Of a stretch of DNA of 64,000 bases, positions 57,517 to 64,000 are shown in pieces (the first letter of the stretch is position 1; each line of letters opens with the position of its first letter). The stretch lies in NCBI GenBank assembly GCA_949358305.1, contig OX442318.1, positions 11,204,517 to 11,268,516 on the forward strand, written 5' to 3'. The notes under the pieces were generated by a model. The model did no database searches and was not told the DNA's origin. It saw nothing but the letters and a program-made list of their open reading frames with translations. Position numbers and translations under genes: made by a program. The DNA comes from Strigamia acuminata (Eukaryota > Arthropoda > Chilopoda > Geophilomorpha > Linotaeniidae).

Positions 57517-58004
57517 ATGAAATACATTTATTTTGTTGCAATTTTAGCAGCTTGTGTGAGTTTTCGGTACAGAAAATTGAATGATCTTCATTTTAAAACT
57601 AAATTATATTGCAGTGTGTTTTAGTCAATTCAAAATCGTGCAAATCTTTCAAGGACTGCACTATCAATCAATGTTGTCATCGTATTGGAATAGTTATAAA
57701 AAAGTAAAAAAAAAAATTTAAAAAAAAATAATTGTTTCTTAGAGTGTATTTATAATTATTGATTCTGTTTGTCGATTCAGTTGTCAGAAATTGCGTCATT
57801 ACACGGAAGAATGTGGTGGAAATTTTTTATGTAAGTGCCACCCAGGACTGAAGTGCAGACCCAGAAAAGTAACATTCCGTTCAGTAAATTGGTTTTGTGG
57901 TGTAGCAATAATGTCAAATATATTTCTTGCAGAGAGGTTTTTGGAATGTTTTCAAATTGGGAACTGGAATTTGCACTTTTCGCCATCCCCCTTATATTGA
58001 TTGA
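57517..58004 (+). CDS. Prokineticin-like 10-Cys secreted peptide, copy A (4 exons, about 95 aa)
   Basis: Exons 57517-57555, 57615-57703, 57781-57868, 57933-58004. Exon 1 plus the start of exon 2 encode a signal peptide (about 19 residues, MKYIYFVAILAAC then CVLVNS). The mature part has ten cysteines spaced C-x5-C-x4-CC-x9-C-x9-C-x5-C-x-C-x5-C-x17-C, the tenth contributed by exon 4 (GTGIC). The C-x-C-x-P-G-L-x-C core and CC doublet point to the prokineticin/astakine/colipase-like fold. Exon 3 read through its donor (AAA|GTAACA) gives a longer frame lacking Cys10, so splicing there is inferred from conservation of exon 4 in copies C and D. The region from about 57240, including CGGATTCAACTCACATTCTG, is shared upstream of the other copies and probably holds the promoter and 5' leader. 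Confidence 0.7.
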
Positions 58005-58228
58005 TGTTCTTATTAACTGAAGGCCAAACTTTTTCAGAGTACGACTTTTTTGATTGGTGACATCACGACTTTCAATTGATTGATTTATTTATTACACGTT
58101 TCATAATTGGTGTATACCTTAAAAAAAATCATTTATTAGCCATTAAGCACCTCAAATCATTGTATCCCTACTCACTAAGTCACAACTCACAAAACAACAT
58201 ACCGGTAAAGCACATTTATTTTGTACTA

Positions 58229-58659
58229 TACTCGAGTTGCACTCAAAAAGGGACTTTACAAACTGTACTCCCATTGGTCGAGCCAGTTTACTACTAACTC
58301 CAGACTGTATACTACTACACTACTAGGAGGAGTAGTTTTAATTTTTATTTATTTTTATGATTGTTATGACTACTTTAGTTAATGTAATTTTGATTTTTCT
58401 TATTAAAAAATGGTATTTCCATCATTGAAATGCAGTTTTATGCATATAAAAATGTCAAACTCATGTTTGTTATGTTTATTGGTTACTTCGTCTGGAAGTT
58501 TGAATTTTAGGCCGTTGCCTAGGCAATCGATTGCAATGTCTGTACTTTGCAATGCAATTCTGGTGTTTGGGTCTACTTTTCCGGATCACTACACCAGTAA
58601 ACTGGATTGACCAATGGGAGTACACTTTGTAAAGTCCCTTTTTGAGTGCAACTCGAGTA
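58229..58659. mobile_element. TACTC-ended MITE (431 bp), long perfect inverted ends
   Basis: TACTCGAGTTGCACTCAAAA and its complement form inverted repeats extending with small differences for about 60 bp (including TCCCATTGGTC and GACCAATGGGA). TA flanks at 58227-58228 and 58660-58661. Same family as 30303-30710. Confidence 0.85.
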
Positions 58660-58689
58660 TAGCAGTACCCGGCCGCGTGTTGCTGTGGC

Positions 58690-59085
58690 TCATAAATAAA
58701 TCCAGTGGAAATAAATCCCATGGAAATCCTGTGGAAATTTCGTGGAAATAAATAAATTTCTTGGAAATAAATCCCGTGAAAATCCCATGGAAATAAATCC
58801 CATGGAAATAAATCCCGTGGAAATCCCATGGAAATAAATCCCGTGGAAATCCCATGGAAATAAATCCCGTGGAAATCCCATGGAAATAAATCCCGTGGAA
58901 ATCCCATGGAAATAAATCCCGTGGAAATCCCATAGAAATAAATCCCGTGGAAATCCCATGGAAATAAATCCGGTGGAAATCCCATGGAAATAAATCCCGT
59001 GGAAATCCCATGGAAATAAATCCGGTGGAAATCCCATGGAAATAAATCCCGTAGAAATGCCATGGAAATAAATCCTGTAAAAATA
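58690..59085 (+). repeat. 26-bp minisatellite, about 14 copies
   Basis: The unit is AAATAAATCCCGTGGAAATC followed by CCATGG, with CGG/GTA variants. Minus-strand frames full of FISMGFP/DLFPWDFH repeats are translations of this array, not genes. Confidence 0.95.
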
Positions 59086-59384
59086 AATCACGAATTCAAG
59101 GCGATCGCACATTTGCCGAATTGCTATACCAGGTTTTCGAGACATCCATTGTTGAATAGGACGTGAAGCGTGCAACAGATGGCGCTAGAACCGACAGCCG
59201 CCATATTGGTTTGAAAAAACCACCTTTTTGCCTGTTACAGGTGTATAGAAATCTGTCACAGGTACCACGCTCCCCTATTCGAAATCTACGGTGTGTCCAA
59301 ATTTCACACCAATCCGTGAAGAACTTTCAGAGATCTTAAGTCATTAACAAACAAACACTACATTTTTATTTATATAGATGTTTA

Positions 59385-59520
59385 GCAGCTTGTGTGAGTG
59401 TCTCGCTACTGATAACTGACTGATCTTGAATTGACAGCTATAAAATTACATTGCAGTGTGTTTTAATCAATGCAAACTCTTGCAGGTCATACGACGACTG
59501 CAGAGTCAATCAATGTTCTC
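59385..59520 (+). pseudogene. Prokineticin-like peptide, copy E (truncated)
   Basis: Only a broken exon 1 (TTTAGCAGCTTGT|GTGAGT) and exon 2 (after ATTGCAG at about 59458) remain. The exon 2 translation keeps CVLINANSC…DC but has CS where other copies have CC. The sequence then runs into the right half of a TACTC-family MITE (about 59528-59633). Exons 3 and 4 are missing. Confidence 0.6.
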
Positions 59521-60054
59521 ATAATATCTATTGTAATGCAATTCTGGTGTTTGGGTCTATGTTTTTCGTTCACTATGCCAGTAAAATGGCTCGGCCAATG
59601 GGAAAAAGGATAATCTTGGAGTTAACTTGAGTATAGTTCAGAAGATTACCTTTCTTTTCACGGATTCAACTCACATTCTGTTATACAGAGACACGCCGCA
59701 AACACATTCTAAAGTTGTTAAAAAAAAGTTACGACTTTTGATTTATTTATTTATTACACATTTCATATTTAATTTATATCTGAAAAAACATCATTCTGCA
59801 TTGCACCTGACCCATTAAGTCACACAAATGAAATACATTTATTTTGTTGCATGTTTAGTAGTTTGGGTGAGTTTTCCGTACAGAAAACTGAATGATCTTC
59901 ATTTTAAAACTAAATTATATTGCAGTGTGTTTTAGTCAATTCAAAAATATGTAAATCATACAAGGACTGCAAAATCAATCAATGTTGTCATCGTACTAGA
60001 ATAGTTACAAAACGGTAGGATTTTAAAAAATAATAATTGTTGCATAATTTATTC

Positions 60055-60843
60055 GGGGCGCATTTACAGTCGCGAAAAATGGAATCGCGAATCCAGGAAT
60101 CGCAAATCTAGGAATCGCGAATCCAGAAATCGCGAAATTTTGTGCTGTGAGACAGCATAACGCGACTCCTGGATACCGCTAGGCAGTGTGTAGCGAATCC
60201 AGACTGTCGCGAATCCATGAATCGCGATTCGCGGTTTAATTGCACACGCAATTAAATCGCGAATCGCAAATCTGTAAATCACGATTCGCAGTTTGGCACG
60301 AAAAAAATGGCAGTTTAGTATGGAATTTGGGAAATTCCGTTTCCGAGACGTGATCCCGTGTCACGGCTCGCCGACGTGACCACTGTCACTTTGGCAGTTG
60401 AGAGTTCACCTGACGAACTCAGAAAATCAATCGCTTCGTGGCCCCATTTCTTGCCGGCCGCCAAATATCACGTGAACGACAAAATGACCCACCAGAAGGG
60501 CAAGAAGCGGTCCGGGCAGCCGGAGTACGCTTCGGTGTACGTCGGGAGTCGGGACAAGTCCGTCGAAGTGCTGGTGGTGCGGGAACACCAATCGCGGGCG
60601 CGCACCCGTCCGTTAGTCGGTGATGTTCGTGAATTCCAGGCACAGTTTCGCGTTTTCTTTTTTTGCGATTTCTTTTTTTCGCGTTTTCCTATTTTCGCGA
60701 CATATTTTTTCGCGTTTTTCCATTTTTGCGATATTTTTTTTCGCGATTTGATTATTCGCGATTACTTTTCCTTAATTTTGTAATCGCGAAAATCGCGTTT
60801 CCCATTTTCGCGATATATTTTTTCGCGACAGTAGCGCCACCCC
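60055..60843. mobile_element. hAT-like non-autonomous element, second copy
   Basis: GGGGCGCATTTACAGTCGCG at the left and the inverse of GCGACAGTAGCGCCACCCC at the right, flanked by a perfect 8-bp duplication ATTTATTC (60047-60054 and 60844-60851). TCGCGA-rich arms are shared with 495-8225, but the GC-rich centre (about 60330-60640) is different sequence. Inserted in intron 2 of peptide copy B. Confidence 0.85.
60358..60783 (+). CDS. ORF inside the hAT-like element (possible captured exon)
   Basis: A 141-codon frame whose first 95 residues (SPDELRKSIASWPHFLPAAK, QPEYASVYVGSRDKSVEVLV) look like ordinary protein with GC-rich codon use, unlike the window. The last part runs into the TTTCGCG-rich arm and is low complexity. 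Probably a host or foreign exon carried by the element. The family is not recognised, and translation is unproven. Confidence 0.35.
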   Translation: MSRLADVTTVTLAVESSPDELRKSIASWPHFLPAAKYHVNDKMTHQKGKKRSGQPEYASVYVGSRDKSVEVLVVREHQSRARTRPLVGDVREFQAQFRVFFFCDFFFSRFPIFATYFFAFFHFCDIFFRDLIIRDYFSLIL

Positions 60844-61090
60844 ATTTATTCTATTTTTTGATTCAGTTGTCAGAAATTGCAAAATCACAATGAATAATGT
60901 GGTGGAGGATTTCTATGCAAGTGTCTTCCAAATCTGACCGGCAAACGCAGAGAAGTAACATCCTATTCGTCAAATTGGCTTTGTAGTGTAGCAATAATGT
61001 CAAATATGTTTCTCGTAAGAAACTTTTTGGAATCTTTTCAAAACAGGAACTGGAATTTGCACTTCTCTTCAGTCCCCTTAGCTTGGTTAA

Positions 61091-63444
61091 CGTTTTTATT
61101 AATCGAGGACCAACAACAATTTTCAGATTACACCTTTTTTGATTTGCGACATCACGATGAAGATAAGAAAACAATTTGTTGCGTATTCTGACTGGTCATT
61201 TTCTATAACTGTGTAACAATAGCAATTCATAACACTGTATCGCGAGTTGCTGTACTCTGAGCCGATACAACGTTGTCCTATTTCCAGCCATATCACTGCT
61301 GTAGTGGCACAAGAAAGTAGCCCAAAACACCAGAATTGTAATCGAACTCCAAACATTGTGATCGATTACCAACACTTGTTTCATAGTCAAGGTGATGCTT
61401 TGACACAGAATTACTTTTCCGCGTAGTAGAGCACAGTCCACAGTTAGGCGTAATGTGGCTGCCTAGCAATGTCGCTCACTCTTTTCTTAAGTATATTAAA
61501 ACCAGTCGACTTACAAAATCTATTCAGTATTCTAATGATGACTGCATTTCAGCAGTCTGAATTACAACCACCCCAGTTGTAATGCAATTTAATTGTCAAA
61601 TCTGTAGGATAAACTTAAACATTAAAGGACGGTTTAACTGGATAACACTTTATCAAGTCCTCAACAATAACTGTTACAATAGTTTTTTGAAAATTAAGTT
61701 TCACTGATCTTGCATAGAAGGGAGTTTATGTAGACCTATGGATAAGTTTTTACCATCACAAATGTAATTATGCAATATTTTTCCAGCTTTCCTTTTTAAG
61801 CGCAAAAAAAGAGCTGCCATGTGTTTCCAACGAAGAAATTATTCTTTTGGGGGTTTCCCCATGTCTTATTCATACACGTGCATATTCATACAACAAACCA
61901 AACATAACAAAAAAAAAACACGAAAAAAAAAAAAAAAAACATTTTCCAGGTGACCCAAACCTTTCCGATTAAGTAAACACAAAAAACAAAAAATACCAGA
62001 TGCCTCAAACCGTACTCCTTACCCCACCATCTCCACCACGCATCGGAAAAGTGATTAAAACTTTATTTTATTTTTTAAACCGGTCGAAATGTAAACTTTT
62101 AACTTGTAAAATTTTACAGCATCAGGATCCTGACTGGTTGCTGATATTTACTATTTTTGCAAATTTCACCTTCATCAGAAATTAAAGAGCACGCACAAAT
62201 CTGCACTTATTTGATGCACTAAAATTAACATAATAATAAAAATGTAAATTCTTATTTTAAATGTATTCCATCATAAAGCAGAAGAGGGAAAAAGCGGTAA
62301 AGGTGAATAACGTGTTCACGAGCACTGATTACAAAGAAAAAGGTCATAATTTCTTTAAGTTTTGGTCACCTTTAGCCCACGCTTTGAACAATTTTCAGTT
62401 TTTCTGTCACGTTTTGTTCACATTACAGAAAGACAGGAAATGTAACTCAAAAAGTATAACCTTTTTCAATGCTCTTATAAAAATAAAATCATTACCGGTA
62501 ATAGCAAACTTACCTGGATTTGCCAATTTTAAATTCGAATCCAAACCATTTGCAGCGTGTCCTAGACAACCAATGGTCAGATCTTCATATTTTACATCAT
62601 ATATCCTGTTTGTTTTGGCTAAAGTATAAAAGAAACGATCAGAATTAAAATTCGATTTTGTGGGTCACAAAACTTTTCGCAACAAAATTAAATATTAATT
62701 AATTTACAGATCAAATCTAGAAATTCTAGACAAAAATTTTGACAAATTATTATAGGATGCCAGTAGCGGGCATTCGGACATCGCGCGGGCTGTTATTACT
62801 TCCTTGGCGCCGTCTACATCTACATCTTATTGTAAATCACATTTTCGAACCTGTTCCTTCTTTAATTAGATGTTTTCTTTTGATAAATCTAATTCACGAG
62901 GCCACGATCATCATTGGCGAGGAAGAGAAACTCAACTTAACCTTGCTGCCATTCCGACATTTTGTTTTAGTTTCACAATGTGATCACAGAGGGTGACACC
63001 TCACTTTTCGTCCAACAAGAGAGTTACGCACGCACTTCTGGGTCACCACAACATAGTTCGCCTTTTTGTTGTGAAATAAATGTTTTACTTATTGCGTCCA
63101 ATTCAACCAAAAATACTAAACTTGACTCATTTCATTCTTATTTTCCTCATTTCATATCAACAACCTGTCGGAGAAATCCAGGGAGAAAACTCATTTTCGA
63201 AGCAAGTGCAATTCACACAAAGCGTAGTATTATAAATTGTGTAATCTGATAGTTCAGAAGATGACCTTTCTTTTCCCGGATTCAACTCACATTCCGTTAC
63301 ACCGAAACACATCGCAAACACATCCTAAACTTGGTAAAAAAAAAGTTATAACTTTTCATTATTTATTTATTCCACATTTTATGTTTTTACATCTAAAAAA
63401 ATATCATTCATTACTGCACCTGACTCATTAAGTCACGAAACAAC
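61091..63444. other. Spacer between peptide copies B and C
   Basis: Holds the inverted homologue of 11255-11362 (about 61290-61455), A-rich runs (61905-61945) and a relic of the 31-bp minisatellite (62710-62745). The 122-codon frame at 62261-62629 is Lys/Phe-rich with no motif and is not supported as a gene. From about 63000, sequence is shared with the upstream region of copy A and probably contains the copy C promoter. Confidence 0.5.
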
Positions 63445-63913
63445 ATGAAAAGCATTTATTTTGTTGCATGTTTAGCAGCTTGTGTGAGTTTTCTGTGCAG
63501 AAATTTTGATGATCTTCATTTTAAAGCTAAATTATATTGCAGTGTGTTTTAGTCAATTCAAAACTGTGTAAATCAAACGAGGACTGCAAAATCAATCAAT
63601 GTTGTCATCGTACTGCAGGAGTTGCAAAACGGTAAAAAATAATTCTTTAAACTAAATTGCAGTTTAATTTATTCTACTTGCCGATTCAGTTGTCAAAAAT
63701 TGCGTGATTATGCGCAAAAATGCGGTGGAAGATTTTTGTGCGAGTGCCTTCCAAATTTGACGTGCACACCCAGACAAGTAACATTCTGTCCGTCAAATTG
63801 TGTTTGTGGTGTAGAAATAATGTCATATACATTTCTTGTAGGGAAGTTTTTTAAATATTTTCAAAATGGGAGCTGGAATTTGCACTGCTGTCAACTCCCC
63901 TTATCGTGCTTGA
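63445..63913 (+). CDS. Prokineticin-like 10-Cys secreted peptide, copy C (4 exons, about 95 aa)
   Basis: Exons 63445-63483, 63543-63631, 63690-63777, 63842-63913, all with the same phases as copies A and D. Signal MKSIYFVACLAAC plus CVLVNS, then ten cysteines with the same spacing (CC doublet; CECLPNLTC core; final GAGIC from exon 4). Intact by inspection. Differences from copy A are spread along the mature part while cysteines are kept, as expected for a disulphide-rich extracellular ligand under selection. Receptor and role are unknown. Confidence 0.7.
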
Positions 63914-63944
63914 TTTTCTTATTAATCGAGCACCAAAAATTTTC

Positions 63945-64000
63945 AGACTATGCTCCCGTTGGCCTTTCTCCCATTGGCCGAGCCATTTCACTTGTGTATT
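63945..64000. mobile_element. Left end of a TACTC-family MITE, cut by window edge
   Basis: CTTTCTCCCATTGGCCGAGCC matches the subterminal region of the 163-260 and 58229-58659 copies. The element continues outside the window. Confidence 0.5.

Larger units (their letters stand above)
59828..61090 (+). pseudogene. Prokineticin-like peptide, copy B (nonsense mutation, intron insertion)
   Basis: Exon 1 59828-59866, exon 2 59926-60014, exon 3 about 60867-60954, exon 4 remnant about 61014-61090. Exons 1-2 look normal (MKYIYFVACL; CKINQCC). Exon 3 has an in-frame TAA at 60895-60897 and has lost the last CxC-x5-C cysteine. Exon 4 is one base out of phase with a poor acceptor. Intron 2 has been expanded by a 789-bp hAT-like insertion (60055-60843). 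A dead copy. Confidence 0.65.

Noticed and set aside
57791-58000. Single-exon 69-codon ORF in peptide copy A
   Set aside because: It reads through the exon 3 donor into intron 3; the conserved exon 4 in copies C and D supports the spliced model instead.
58476-59175. Minus-strand ORFs of 140-195 codons with FISMGFP-type repeats
   Set aside because: Created by the 26-bp minisatellite; same peptide in all three frames, no start context or conserved neighbour.

Overview
The window is AT-rich eukaryotic nuclear DNA from an invertebrate, most likely an arthropod. The reasons are small spliced genes with 50-100 bp introns, two Ty1/copia elements (one primed exactly like Drosophila copia), lineage-expanded DEG/ENaC channel genes, a secreted 10-cysteine prokineticin/astakine-like peptide family, and short GGTTAGGT/TCAGG tracts. 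The presence of an NLR (NACHT-LRR) gene argues against most insects. A non-insect hexapod or another arthropod that kept NLR genes would fit, but the species cannot be named from the sequence.

Layout. 1-8233: an 814-bp hAT-like element with 8-bp target duplications, split by a full-length, apparently young Copia element (1241-8152). 8234-11465: gene-free, with a 707-bp fold-back element. 11466-14468: an NLR gene. 15798-21951 and 25967-29891: two intact ten-exon DEG/ENaC genes, each encoding TWO complete channel units in one polypeptide. 29892-39480: mostly repeats, including an unusual 1-kb run of perfect short hairpins (about 35215-36325). 39509-39978 (minus): a four-exon Cys-rich secreted peptide gene. 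41189-45962 (minus): a second intact Copia element inserted in a 34-bp tandem repeat. 47368-49165: a third DEG/ENaC paralogue that stops exactly in the linker between the two units. 50173-51298: nested Tc1-like MITEs. 51536-56376: an internally rearranged DIRS-type tyrosine-recombinase retrotransposon. 57517-63913: four more copies of the Cys-rich peptide gene (two intact, two broken), separated by MITEs, minisatellites and a second hAT-like element.

The three resident gene families (NLR, double DEG/ENaC channels, prokineticin-like peptides) look like locally duplicating, environment-facing or immune-type families in a transposon-dense neighbourhood. A functional link between them is only suggested by proximity. 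The most unusual item is the pair of genes in which transmembrane segment 2 of one DEG/ENaC unit runs through a roughly 40-residue cytosolic linker, in one uninterrupted exon, into segment 1 of a second unit.
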